This document shows positions 9,715-21,045 of a stretch of 64,000 nucleotides of DNA, piece by piece. The DNA is from Diatrype stigma (lineage: Eukaryota; Ascomycota; Sordariomycetes; Xylariales; Diatrypaceae). The notes under the pieces are model-generated. The model ran no database searches. It saw only the letters and a list, made by a program, of their open reading frames with translations, and was not told the origin of the DNA. Where the stretch lies: contig JAKJXP020000106.1 of the NCBI GenBank assembly GCA_022225965.2, positions 62,001 to 126,000 on the forward strand, read 5' to 3'. Numbering within the stretch: the first letter of the stretch is position 1; every line of letters starts with the position of its first letter. The position numbers and the translations under genes were made by a program.

Positions 9715-12027
9715 TTATGACGCCTGTGCTTCAATGGCCGAAGGTGAAGTATCATGGTGTGTATGGGCCCTCCCCCTATTCCCCGAGGTGTCGGGAATCG
9801 TAAATTTCCAGACCCCACGAAGAAGGCCCCGTAAATCATCGGTATAGTCAGCGATCTCCGTTCGAAATGCAAAGGCTAGAGTCACCATGGTGAAGACTAG
9901 ACTGGTGGGAACTAATCCCTCCGATTCTGAGGTTAGCAGACTATCTGGGTAATAGCTAATGGCGAACAGGTCTTGGTCTCTACTTGCACATGATCGCGAA
10001 TATGGAGCGTAAGCCCATTGGAGAGCCTTCAGATAGTTCGGATGCGTTCATTCCGAAGATAGAACTGAAGAACCCGAGAGGAAGCTAGAAATATGTAAGT
10101 TAGCATCATAAGTAAGAGGTTGTTGGAAAGGGGTTGGATAGTACTTACGAAGATGATCGTCACTATGGTAAACGCAACAACGATCTCGTTTTGACGCATG
10201 CTGATTTGTGTCTGCTTGATTTGGAGAGTACTCATCAACTAGTTGTGCCATCTTCAGTCAGAGATCTCGCTTGAGCTTCGGAGCTTGACCAACCATTTCG
10301 TGTATGTCTTTCGCTTGCTGGGAAAGAGCCTCTAGCGTTTGCATGCTATCCCCGAGATTGCTCTCCCATATATACCAGTGTCTATGGTGTGCGGATTTGA
10401 GCGCCCGCTGTTGAAGTTGGGTGATGCGAATCATGACCTGGAGCTCTTCGATGATGTCTCGAACTAGGCCTATTGCGTCTTTATCATGTTGAAGGCTGAG
10501 CACATCTTTCGGTCGCAGAGTCTGGGATCCTTGTGGGTTCTCATCTAGGTTCTTATCCAACACTCTCAGATCTATAAATAGATCTGTCGATTTCGCCCTC
10601 TACTATCATGGTCAGTTTTAATTGATATGACGACTCTGCTGCGTTCGTACCTGCTGTGCAATGGATTTCCTGAAGATATCGATATATCGCAAGTCTTCTC
10701 TCCCTTGCCGGTCACGAAAGAATATGCTGGTGCACCGGTATACGAGGTGGGAGACCATCCGGCTCGCAGTGAGATACCCCTTCTTTCTCTCCGCCTGCTC
10801 TATAGCAAGACAATAAACATGTTGATGCTGACATTTCTCACCTGAAGAACGATCCACGCACTGCTCCGTTTCCGGGGAATCTGGGAAGCTCGTTACAAGT
10901 AGAGCTAGAGGCGGACATAAGAGGAGGATCAGCAGCTCTTGGCTATATCATGTCACTGTGGAGAAGCTTACAATCTGCTAAGGTCCAGAACCATAGTTGG
11001 TCAACGACCATCAGATGTGTTTTACCACGCTTTTTCGCGGGAGCGAAATACTTGGTCACCACCTGATTCTGACTTCGTTTCTCGAGATCTTTAGCAGTGG
11101 GGTAACTAAAACCAGCTTCATCGAGAGTCCGACGATCATGAACATGTTTGGTCCGGTCGACCGGGCGCACGAGATCCTCAATATAACCCCAGTGCAGGTA
11201 GGGCATCTTCAATACGATGTTAGGACAAACCTCTCGTACTAGAAATGGAGCGAGCTTACATAGAGAACCGAGTTATGGACAAACTTGCTAGTGTCCTCCC
11301 GGCTTGCAAATTTGACTGCTCTTTCCACGGGCCGCCATTGCTTGTTATCACGAGGCACTACACACATGGTCAGGCCATCTCCCCGGAAGCTTGGACAGGT
11401 TGCTGCTATGACTCACAGGTTTCAAAGTATATGTTGAATGCCGTTGCATCCATGTATGGCGCCGTATTCGACGGGTCTCCACAAGCTTGATCGGCTTCCA
11501 TCACTTGTTGTCCATGTTCCTGGCCACCCCAGTACTCGTCATTGAGTAGTTCTTCATGTTGCCCACCTTGGCATACTTCTTCTAGTATACGCTATCGGGC
11601 AGTTCGTCGAGAACGTAAGCAGAGTTGACATGTAGATTACTTTGATATAAACCTTACTTACCCTGCACAGTACTTTATCATTCCTGGGAATATGTATCCA
11701 CGTGAACCGAGGCTCCGGAACTCGCTTAAGCTCGCTAAGCCGGCCACGGAGCTCTTCCTCGTCTTGGACAACTCTACGTTGATTCTCTGCCCTCTCGAGG
11801 TTTTTCAATGTCTGTTCTATCTGCCAAGTTTCTTCGAGTATAGTCTGTCGGCGTTGTCGAGAAGCTCTGATTCCGTGGAGTTTCCGGATAAAGTCATCAT
11901 CGGTTGATCTCAAGTTACACAGGCGGAGTTGTTCATGAGCCCACTCTCTGATCTTCACATCTTTAAAGATACCCCCGATATAAGGGTGTCGTCCCGGTTG
12001 TTGCTGGTTGGCAGGAGTCGAAGACAT
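9715..12027 (-). CDS. CorA-like Mg2+ transporter-family membrane protein, ten exons
   Basis: Fungal CorA-like protein. Exons 12027-11662, 11591-11417, 11357-11260, 11206-10972, 10904-10842, 10799-10651, 10599-10294, 10238-10149, 10084-9990 and 9901-9715 keep phase and give 587 residues. An in-frame ATG at 12045 is an alternative start, and the 42-nt intron 10841-10800 may be retained (601 aa). Family landmarks seen: MPYLHWG, a RRTLDEAGF region, LMVVDQLWFWTL, LLVTSFPDSPETEQ, a coiled coil ending in KQTQISMRQNE, first membrane segment FTIVTIIFLPLGFF followed by SSIFGMNASEL with the CorA GMN signature, then a second membrane segment ILVFTMVTLAFAF. The GMN loop suggests cation transport; fungal members often act in unknown or signalling roles. 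One donor (GTTGGT at 10293) is weak. It shares a 0.7 kb divergent promoter with the membrane-protein gene starting at 12722. Confidence 0.8.
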
Positions 12028-12721
12028 TTTACATATTGTAAGCATATGTACTCTAGAATACGAAAAGACGAAGATGAAATGAACATCTCGAGATGACTCA
12101 GATAAGTCCTCGAGATTGCCGTCTACGAAGTGCGGGGGAAGAATACTACGTGTGACAAAGTGAAGCTGAAAGCCCTTATGCAGACTTCTGGCCCCCCTTC
12201 AAATTGAAAACAGTCATGATAGGCAAACTTATATGCAGGCCGCATATAATGAATGTAAAGTGGACATAAACTTAGACTTGCGCCGTCCTGCGGTGTAATA
12301 TTGGGCGCTTTTCAGCATCAGCGACATGAAGTGATACAGCATCCAGAGTTCGGAGGTATCCAATAGAATCAACGTATATAAGACAACAAAATTTCAATCA
12401 AGGCCGGCTTGTATCAAATCTGATAGGCCTCGTCGATAAAGTCAGATCATGAACAGGATGTCCTTTAGCTGCGCCACAGATGTGGCTCAAAGGGGTCCGT
12501 AAGTGGTTAATCCCGATCTCGTCGATCATCGCCTCGAACGCGTCTCAAAATTTATTTTTGGCATGGCATCTACTTAGCTAATGGCATCAAATCATACAAC
12601 GTACCGTATTGGATCTTATTTGTACTTGACGGTATCTGGCTTTGCCGTATCTATCTCCACACGAAGTGCGACAACACACACACCATATTACACTAATCGC
12701 CAATTCTCACTACAGGCCGCA
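12028..12721. promoter_or_regulatory. Shared divergent promoter region between the CorA-like and membrane-protein genes
   Basis: About 0.7 kb separates two start codons pointing away from each other, so the pair may be co-expressed. No operator-like repeat stands out. An in-frame ATG at 12581 would extend the rightward protein by 47 residues. Confidence 0.4.
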
Positions 12722-14153
12722 ATGGCTTGCCAAGAGGTTGGAGACACGAATGCGGACATTGCTGGCCTAGGGGTAAGTTACATAAGAATGAGCATTCTCC
12801 CGTTCAAGCCTACTAACATGAAAAGATTATACTTGCATTCGCTATCCAGGGCGGCCTTTCGTTCATATTGTCTTTCTATTCTTACTTTCTTGAGCTCAAA
12901 ATCACTATCGGCAATGATACTTCCGTGCTGGATTACATTACTACCATCATCTTCGGGTCAGGTACCCGACAATCTATGGTTCTCTCCATGATGAGGTTAG
13001 GAGAGCATGACGCACCGGTTCCAGGGCGTGACAATGTTCTAGGACAAGGCAATGGTAATCTGATTCGCCTAGTTCGTTTACATACTCCTTATTAACGTCT
13101 ACCATAGAACCGCGCCCGGGGGTAGAATCCTCCACTAACCGCAAACTACAAAAAGTATTGATTGACCGTATACTTGGTGATATCAGCGATACGCAGGTTC
13201 TCAACGGTGAATTTCATCATTTCCAACCAACAGAAGCCACAGCTAAAACCAATAGGGATCGCATTATTGATCGGAGCTTTCGTTCAGTATGATACATTGA
13301 CTCTTTATCACTTCCACATCGTTTATGACATGATAAACTTCACGGGGTGAGTCGCAAGATTTGTCTTGTTTCCGTTCTTCGTTCATAATTCAGTTCTAAC
13401 TAATTATTTAGCATATCAGCCTGTGCAGCATTGGTTGTGCTATTTAGGACTGAAAGCGGAATACTACTTTATCGCATTCCTCTTCTGTATATGTTCATGT
13501 CCCTCTATATTGCTTTTATTGTCCTTTTTGGACTCAGGCTACGGAGCTGGAATGAGGGCTCGGTCGGTCTTTGCTATTCCACACTCAATATTGCGCATCC
13601 GGGGTCATCACATCCTAAAGCAGACTTTGTTTACCTATCCATGACCAGCCTTTACTTCGTCTTTAGTCTTAGTATATCGGGTCGGATGGCAACTTCAAAG
13701 CTCAACAACATGGTCAGTCGTCTCCGTGTGCCTAATCCCACTGACCGAGCAGAAATAGCTCGGAACCGGTTCATCAGCGGATTACAAATCTGGTTATCAG
13801 CCTCACTACCGACTTTTTGTATGCTCGAGGTCGCAAAGCGGATTCTACCTAACAGTGTGTTGAGAAGCGATGTACTTTCCGGCCTGGAGTTATTGGACTC
13901 TTTTCTCTATTCATGGGCTGAATCCGATCAAACACTCCTCGTTCTGAGTCTGGCTATGGTGCAGTACCCGCTCCACTGTTATATATTATTTGCACTCCGA
14001 GGTTCAAATCAACCTTACTTGTCAGGGGAGTCCGAGAATACGTGGGGCTTTGGACAAGTCGTTGCTGTCGTGCTTCTCGGCTTGACCGTAATTAAGTGTC
14101 TTCAGGCGATATTAGGTATTCTACTTGTATTAGTCATGCAATGGAAACCGTAA
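12722..14153 (+). CDS. Multipass fungal membrane protein of unknown function
   Basis: Five exons, 12722-12772, 12826-13054, 13108-13206, 13256-13346 and 13412-14153, join in phase to 403 residues. The 49-81-nt introns separate conserved pieces of a recurrent but unnamed fungal family. These are an N-terminal DIAGLGIILAF segment, the signature around LQKVLIDRILGDISDTQVLNGIALLIGAF, TLYHFHIVYDMINFTG, and an SAC-type segment followed by ALVVLFRTESG. Four or more further hydrophobic segments follow, including YMFMSLYIAFIVLFGL, LVLSLAMVQYPLHCYILF and VVAVVLLGLTVIKCL. In this family the signature reads like D.QIVTGIAIL..G...L...S.YH...V..L, which fits here. No enzymatic motif is seen. It lies head to head with the CorA-like gene. 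Confidence 0.75.
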
Positions 14154-14943
14154 GCTAATATGTAGCAGAATACCTGGTCATAACAAGGGAATTCGAGAGA
14201 AGTTGGCTGAAAAGGGTGGTTTTCGATTCGTTGGAGGTAGTCCTTGGCGAAAGGATTCTTGAATTCAGGCCTACCCGTCTCTCTCCCTCCCTGGACGCGG
14301 GCGATGGCTAAATGATAGGGACTTCGCTCACTCTAGTCGAATTGCGAGTAGCTAAATGTTTGATAGGATAAGGAACGAGATGTGTGCAAACATGGTGAGA
14401 TAAGTCATGCCAAGAAAAAGGGGGTGGGCTAGGAATGCAGGAGTAGGAACGGGATGGCCATCACGGTGCGCGGAAAGCTGGCAACAAATAAATCGACCGG
14501 TTTATAATAAATAGAATATGATAGAGCATTGCTTTGACCAACTAAATAAGCATAATATGAAGCATGCGATATTGATCCCCCTGAAAGTCCGGTATTAGGA
14601 ACAATGTCAGTGTTCTGCGAATTCCGTGACGCGGGTGGATAAGTAACTCCACCAGACCGGATTTCGGGACAAGGGGTCTGAATCCCGGGCTGGTCGCCAC
14701 GGTTTTAATTGCGTTGCCCTGCGGAATTCTCGTGTAATGGCAATGATAGAGATTGTTATAAGAACCGACTCCCGTGTAACTCTTTGTATTCACTCCTGGC
14801 TTGTACCATGTTGACTAGGTAGTTGAACCATAGTTGCCTGTTTGAAGACAGAGATTCGACCACTCGTCAACTTATACGATGCGAGACGCGACATTATTAA
14901 TAAGCCTCTAGACACAGCGAGTTCTACACTTATCTCAGCAGAT
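14154..14943. other. Intergenic between two + strand membrane-protein genes
   Basis: Contains the 3' region of the upstream gene and the promoter of the MFS gene. No further gene seen. Confidence 0.55.
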
Positions 14944-17566
14944 ATGGGAAAGACAACACAATCGGCTCAGCGTTCGAACGTTGAGAAGCAGCAACAGCAA
15001 CAGCAGCAGAATGATACAACATCGATGGAGGATTCGACATCATTTTCGGAACCGAATGAAGTGGCTGATGTGAAGGAGGAAGACAAGGATTACATAACGG
15101 GTATGAAGCTCATAGTCGTTATGACCGGCGTAGCATGTGTTATGCTCCTGTGTATGATCGATATATCCATCATCACCACTGTAGGTCGATTCCACGATGG
15201 GCTACGTAGTCACAGGACGCCGAGAATGAACCCCAGCTTTAGACATCGCTGACGAAACGACGAAAGGCCATTCCTCAGATCACGAGTGATTTCCACCGGC
15301 TCGAGGACATCGGATGGTACATCAGCGCGTACCAACTTGCCTGGTTAGTTGACCTCGAACCCTCCCACTAGCCAGTCTGACTATCCGGGGACTTCGCTAA
15401 TCGCCTTATACAGCTCCGCGTTGCAGCCACTCACTGGGAAGTTATATACACACATCAGCTCGAAGGTACGTGCAATGCGCCCCTCCCCCTTTTACTTTCT
15501 ATGCTATCTACGCGATCAAAGCGGAGAGAGACAGACAGAGAGAGAACACCGGAAACTAACAATCCTCTTCTTCGGTTGGCCTTCCACAGTGGGTGTATAT
15601 AATCTTCCTCTTCGTTCTCGAAATCGGCTCGTTGGTATGCGCCGTCGCCAATTCGTCGGCCATGTTCATCGCCGGCCGAGCGATCGCGGGACTGGGCTCG
15701 TCGGGTCTGGCCAACGGCGGCTTGACGGTCATCGCGGGGGCCGTGCCGATGGAAAAGCGCCCTAGTAAGTTGGTTGTCCGCTCACCGAATACTAGATGAG
15801 AGATAGAAAGAAAGGCAGTTGGACTGACTTGGTGCGGCATATTAGTGTATACGGGGCTCGTGATGGGAAGTACGTTTATCGCTCCGCCGAGAACTTGCTC
15901 TTGCAAGTCCGGGATATCTGTATCTTTGAATACGTCGAGCGAGGACTGATGCATAGCTGCTGCTACCTACAGTTGGCCAAATCGGCATGATACTAGGCCC
16001 GCTCCTTGGGGGCGTCTTCACGCAATACGTCACCTGGCGATGGTGTAAGTGGCTCATCCCAAAGCATCAACCCCCTCCTCCTCGACCTGTCTTACCCCCC
16101 ACCCCCACCCTCCTATTGACTATCTCCGGCTCTTGAACTAACGCATACCCCCCTTTCTCACCTTGGCGGCCCCTCCATGCAGGTTTCTTCCTCAACCTCC
16201 CCCTCGGCGGCGTCGCGGGTTTCGCGCTCCTCTTCATCAACATCCCGGACCAGGTGGTCAAGCCGCCCTTCTCCGCGCGGCTCCTGCGCGAGGTCGTCCC
16301 GCGGCTCGACCTTCCCGGTTTCGCGCTCTTCGCACCGGCCGCCGTCATGTTCCTCCTAGCGCTGCACCTGGGATCCGAAAGCGGTAGCGAAGGGTGGGGT
16401 TCGCCGCAGGTGATCGGCCTGTTCTGCGGCGCGGGTGTGGCGGCTGTCCTGTTCGTGCTCTGGGAGTGGCGCGTCGGCGACGACGCCATGCTGCCGCTGT
16501 CGCTGCTGCGGCGCCGCGTCGTCTGGACCAGCACGCTGCACTTCGGCATGCTGACCGTCGCGACGGCGAGCGCCAGCAACTTCCTCCCTATCTACTTCCA
16601 GTCCGCGCAGGGCCTGGGCCCGACTATGAGCGGTGTTTACATGCTCCCGTCGATCTTGTCCCAGCTGGTGTTCGTCGTCATCTCGGGACTTTTGGGTATG
16701 TTGTTGTTGTGGTGGCGGTGGTGATGGTACCTTCTTTTGTTCGTTTCTTTCTGCGAGATACATGATGGACTGACAAAGCTCGCCTCGCTACTAGTCACGA
16801 AGTTGGGATACTATCTCCCTTGGGCTTTCGTCGCGGGCGTAGGTACGGCCGTCGGGTCTGGCCTGATGACGACTTTCACGCCATGGACGAGCCTCGGGAA
16901 GATCATCGGCTACCAGTTAGTATACGGAGTCCGCGGTTCCGGACTACAGATGGTAAGCCTTCACCTGTCGTCAGAAGCCTGCACTGGTGTTGGCCTGCCC
17001 TGTTCTGTTCTACGTCATTCCACCCGTGTCAAGCCCAAGTAGCTAACCAGGTTCCGTTCTACGGCGACCGACAGGCCGTTGTTGCCGTGCAAAGCGCTCT
17101 CACGCCCGCGCAGGGGGCAATCGGCATCAGCATCCTCGTCTTCGCGCAGCAGTTCCTGTCCTCAGTCTTCATCACCGTCGCCAACACCATCTTCCAAGTA
17201 AGTCTCGCTGCCGACGTAGCGAGACTAGCGCCATCGGTCAACGCGGCGGATGCCAGCGCGGCGGGCGGAAGCGCCGAGGCCGTCCGGGCCCGTAAGTCAT
17301 TACCTACCTTACTTGTAACTCTCAGCTCCTTTTAGACGAGTGCGATCGCTAACCTAAATGACTACCTTGCAGTATTGCCACCCGACAGCCCCGAGCTAGG
17401 CGGCCTGTTGCTTGTCTACTCCAATGCCGTCGGGAAGGTCTTCTACATGGTTGTCGGCGTGTCTATAGTGGTTTGCGCTGCCGCTTGTGGGATGGGCTGG
17501 GTTGACTTGAGAAAGAAGCAAGATGCAGTGGTGGAGAAACAAGAAAAGGGGGATGCTGCAGTCTGA
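14944..17566 (+). CDS. MFS exporter, DHA2 (14-TM drug:H+ antiporter) type
   Basis: Major facilitator efflux pump of the plasma membrane. Ten exons, 14944-15180, 15267-15343, 15414-15465, 15590-15764, 15846-15869, 15973-16044, 16183-16695, 16795-16952, 17051-17291 and 17373-17566, keep phase and give 580 residues. Exon 5 is only 24 nt. A poly-Gln and acidic N-terminal tail precedes the first segment [27 protein letters not shown]. Family landmarks follow: [46 protein letters not shown]-like [11 protein letters not shown], the motif [51 protein letters not shown] and [20 protein letters not shown]. These match the 14-segment exporters found with secondary-metabolite clusters and in drug resistance. 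Substrate unknown. It lies about 9 kb from the amine-oxidase/methyltransferase cluster, with a T5orf172-type gene and two regulators between. Confidence 0.9.
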
Positions 17567-19087
17567 TCAGGCGGAACCTTGGGTAGACAATAGAAAGGCA
17601 CGACATGGCATGGCACGCATAGAGTATGGTATAGAGAGGGTATATCAAAGTGTAGAAATACGGGGCTTGTTCAATTAAACACCTGGTAATTCTAATCATT
17701 CGTCACTTGATTCTGCAAGTGAGTCAGTATACAACACCGCTGAGGGACTGACTTGTAATATGGACTTGGGATGGATGAGGACTAGTCGGAGGACTGCGTT
17801 GTCATTTTGAACCAACAGCCAGACTCGACACGAATGCCTCGGTGTGTTCATCAGTTGTTTCAAAGGCATCGTGGAGGGCGTGGTAACCATTCGTGCCATA
17901 CTCAGGGAGATCTAGTGATGATATTGTGGGCTCGAAAAGCTGCAAAGTGCGTTCGTAAATCGGACTGGTCTCGCTGTCTCGCCACCATAACCAGATGAGG
18001 TTGATGAAGTTGATGAAGCATGCATTAACTTATTAGGCGGTTAGGCGGTTAGGTCGCAACGTGTCGCGGGCGTCGTGGCGCTACGTGGGAAAAAGCGGCC
18101 TCCCTGCCCTGCCTGCCTGCCTGCCCTCCCTGATCCCTACCCCTGGAATGCTGGAATCCTGGATGTCGATGTGGCTATGCAGCACCTTGAGCCACTATTC
18201 AGCCACAAAGTAGGCCATCATTGGCCAATTACCTACCTAGGCCAGGAGCTGTCCAGGGTCTTTTCAGGTAGGGCTGCAGCAGTCAGAGCAGTGCAGTAAC
18301 AGGCGCGCAGGCTGCCTGAGACTCACTAGCGCGGGGAGCCAATCAAGACCCAGTGCCTTGATTAAATCGGGGTCAATCGTGACTCCGAATCGCCCGCAGC
18401 CGCTCACAGCCGCTCCCGAGAACTCAGTCTAGTGCGCTACTGCACTGCGGTACTACGTGTAGGTGCCCACCAGTGCCCACCAGTGCCCACCAGTGCCCAC
18501 CACAGTGGGTTGCGCGTGAATGGTGCATGGTGAATGGTGCGTGGAGGCCAATAGGTCTGGTAGGTGTGGCTCTGTATGTATGAAGCATGCACCATCAACC
18601 CGCGGGACTCGGGACCACAACCTGCACAACCACGATGGCTGGGCCGTTGATCAGGTTCGTCAGGTTCATCAATTTCGTCAGGTGGGTTGGGTTTGATCAG
18701 GTATAGTATAGTGTTTGCATGTTCTTAACATTGTCGAGTCCACTCCTCCACTCCTCCATTCCTAGTCTCTGCCAGGAATTTTCGTATATCTTTTCCCGTC
18801 AAAAGCCTCCTTGTCCTCCTGCTTCTGCTGCCCTTTAGTTTCTGTTTCTATTCATCTGCTATCTGCGTAGGCGAACAACACACTCACTTCTTAGCTACGC
18901 TCATTTCGTTGCTCCCTATCGTACAAGCGGGCGTTTTGCATCTACGTCTTATTTCTATAGCTACAGCGCCCTCAGCCCCCAGCCCCCGCTCCCGCGCGTA
19001 CACACATATATAAGTACTCTCCCTTCTGGGCATTGCACTCGAGGCGGAAAGAACGAAACCGAGCTGAAACGCAACACAACTGCAACA
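17567..19087. other. Intergenic with several short tandem repeats
   Basis: No gene seen. Carries GGTTAGGC repeats near 18035-18053, a CCTGC-rich run at 18103-18130, four 10-bp units at 18461-18502, and GTTCGTCAGGTT-like repeats near 18652-18685. The last 200 nt are the pyrimidine-rich leader of the next gene. Confidence 0.6.
18461..18502. repeat. Four tandem copies of a 10-bp unit (AGTGCCCACC)
   Basis: Three exact copies plus one variant copy at the left end, followed directly by CACAGTGGG, which can pair back with CCCAC. The same 12 bases AGTGCCCACCAG reappear at 20659-20670, just past the gene downstream. Confidence 0.9.
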
Positions 19088-20614
19088 ATGCCCTTCATCC
19101 CCAACACACCCGAGTCCTTGCTCGCCCGCTCCGACTCCAAGAACCCCGATGGCACATGCCGCGGCGTAACAGGAGGCGGCCGGCCCTGTCGACGACCCCT
19201 CGCCGCGTCGCCGGGCTCCACGCCTCAAGCCACGCCGAAGAAAACGCGAGTGGACCGCCTGCGCGTCGACGACCCGAGCAACCCCGACTTGTACTGCTGG
19301 CAGCACAAGGACCAAGCCGAGTCGTCGGCGCGGTCGAGCCCGGGCCCGGGACGCCCGTCGACGTCCGGCGGCAACAACGGCCGCCACAACCTCGAGACGC
19401 GCGAGAGCATAGACACCTTGGTCGACCGGCTGGGCATCGTGGAGGCGCAGCAAAAGAAGCACCAACATGGCAAGAGCCACCATAACAGCAGCAACAACAA
19501 CAATAACAATGGAGGTCGGAAACCGTCGTCGGGTCATGCTCGGCCGGACGAGAAGACAGACATCCCGCATCAGCAACATTCATCCTCTGACAGCCTGAAG
19601 CCGAAGAAAACAACAATCACATCGCTCTTGTGCTGCTGCTTCAAGTTCCCCGTCATGGAAGAAGAGTGGGAAGGTCAGCAGGAGCAACAGCAACATCAAC
19701 AACCGCAGCAGTCGCAGCACCAGCAGCAGGGGCTCCCAACGCGACCGAAACCGCGCCCGGTCCAGTCCGCGCCCGCAGCAACTCCCGGAACGGCCAAACT
19801 GCCTGCGTCCTCGGGAGGGCCGAAGAAGAACAGCAACAGCACCGGCGGCCAGTCCAACCTGCTCTCGCTGATTCCGTCCACCACGGCGCCGCAGACGGCA
19901 TCGCAGCTGCTCGCCGAGCTCGCCAAGCCCCCGTCCGCGCAGGATGAGGCGGGGTACATCTACATCTTCTGGCTGACGCCGGAGACGGCGGGGGCGAAGC
20001 CGCCAACCGACGCGGCGCGGTCGCTGCTCACCGGCTCCACCCCGCCCGTTACCTCTTCGCACCTGCGGCCGACGGACGGGGCCCGGCAGCGCCGGCCCAG
20101 CGACGTCCTGGCCAGCTACACGGCCCAGAACTCGAAGGGCACCACCAAGCAGCAGCAGCAGAAGCAAGCAGCAGGAAAAGCCGACAACAACAAGAACAGC
20201 AAGAAGACGAGCGACAAGAACACGCTCCTCCTGAAGATCGGGCGCGCCACCAACGTGCAGCGCCGCCTGAACGAGTGGACGCGGCAGTGCGGGTACGACA
20301 TCGACCTGATCCGGTACTACCCGTACGTGCCGAGCAACCCGTCGGCGTCGGCGCCGCCGTCGCGGTCCTCGTCGCGGCCGCCGACCGCGAGCAGCAGCGA
20401 GGGCCCGCGCAAGACGCCGCACAGCCACAAGGTCGAGCGGCTCGTGCACATCGAGCTGCAGGGGCTCGGGCTGCGGGCGCTGGACGGCGGCGCCTGCGCC
20501 GCCTGCGGCCGCACCCACAAGGAGTGGTTCGAGGTCGAGGCCAGCCGCGGCGGCATCGGCGTCGTCGACGAGGTCATCAAGCGCTGGTGCGATTGGGATG
20601 AGGGGCGGTTGTAA
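19088..20614 (+). CDS. T5orf172/DUF1766 domain protein, Mug113-like
   Basis: Single exon, 508 residues. The C-terminal 215 residues carry the T5orf172 (DUF1766) fold of the GIY-YIG superfamily: YIYIFWLTPE, then LLKIGRATNVQRRLNEWTRQCGYDIDLI, a Ser/Ala-rich insert, HKVERLVHIELQ and GRTHKEWFEV, in the order known from S. pombe Mug113, a meiotically up-regulated protein. Near the N-terminus C-R-G-V-T-G-G-G-R-P-C-R-R and a later YCWQHK form a Cys/His pattern often seen ahead of this domain in fungal homologues, perhaps a metal site. The middle is low complexity (poly-Asn, and Gln/His runs near 19681-19730). Whether the domain is a nuclease is not established; the family function is unknown. Confidence 0.85.
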   Translation: MPFIPNTPESLLARSDSKNPDGTCRGVTGGGRPCRRPLAASPGSTPQATPKKTRVDRLRVDDPSNPDLYCWQHKDQAESSARSSPGPGRPSTSGGNNGRHNLETRESIDTLVDRLGIVEAQQKKHQHGKSHHNSSNNNNNNGGRKPSSGHARPDEKTDIPHQQHSSSDSLKPKKTTITSLLCCCFKFPVMEEEWEGQQEQQQHQQPQQSQHQQQGLPTRPKPRPVQSAPAATPGTAKLPASSGGPKKNSNSTGGQSNLLSLIPSTTAPQTASQLLAELAKPPSAQDEAGYIYIFWLTPETAGAKPPTDAARSLLTGSTPPVTSSHLRPTDGARQRRPSDVLASYTAQNSKGTTKQQQQKQAAGKADNNKNSKKTSDKNTLLLKIGRATNVQRRLNEWTRQCGYDIDLIRYYPYVPSNPSASAPPSRSSSRPPTASSSEGPRKTPHSHKVERLVHIELQGLGLRALDGGACAACGRTHKEWFEVEASRGGIGVVDEVIKRWCDWDEGRL

Positions 20615-21045
20615 GGTTTACTTAAGGTAAACCAATCAACCCAACCAACCTCACGCCTAGTGCCCACCAGGTGTTTCGTGCCATTCATTCATCCTTTCTT
20701 TCTTTCTCAAGACATGTTTTTCTTTCGTCTTTGATCTTCTTATCACGGAGTTCGATTTCATATAGATTTCAGATGTACGATACGATACGGTACGGTATGA
20801 TGAGATGACGATATAAACTATAGCATGCTGCATTACATGGCGATATGCATTTATATAAGTATGGCATTGGGTTGGATTGGATTGGCGTTTAGGGGGCATT
20901 CATTACATTTGTGTTACAATGGCATGGCATACGGTGAAACACGGAGCGAGGTAGATTTCAAGCCAGAAAAGGGGGTCAATACATATAGCATGCTAGATAC
21001 CGAACAGGTAGATGTATTTACAGAGAGAGAGAAAAGGACTTTTTG
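20615..21045. other. Convergent 3' intergenic region
   Basis: Lies between the Mug113-like gene (+) and the transcription-factor gene (-). No gene seen. Confidence 0.6.

Noticed and set aside
14944..17566. MFS exporter as a member of the oxidase/methyltransferase cluster
   Set aside because: It is of the right type but lies 9 kb away, beyond a Mug113-like gene and the two regulators; no shared promoter element was seen, so it is not counted as a cluster member.
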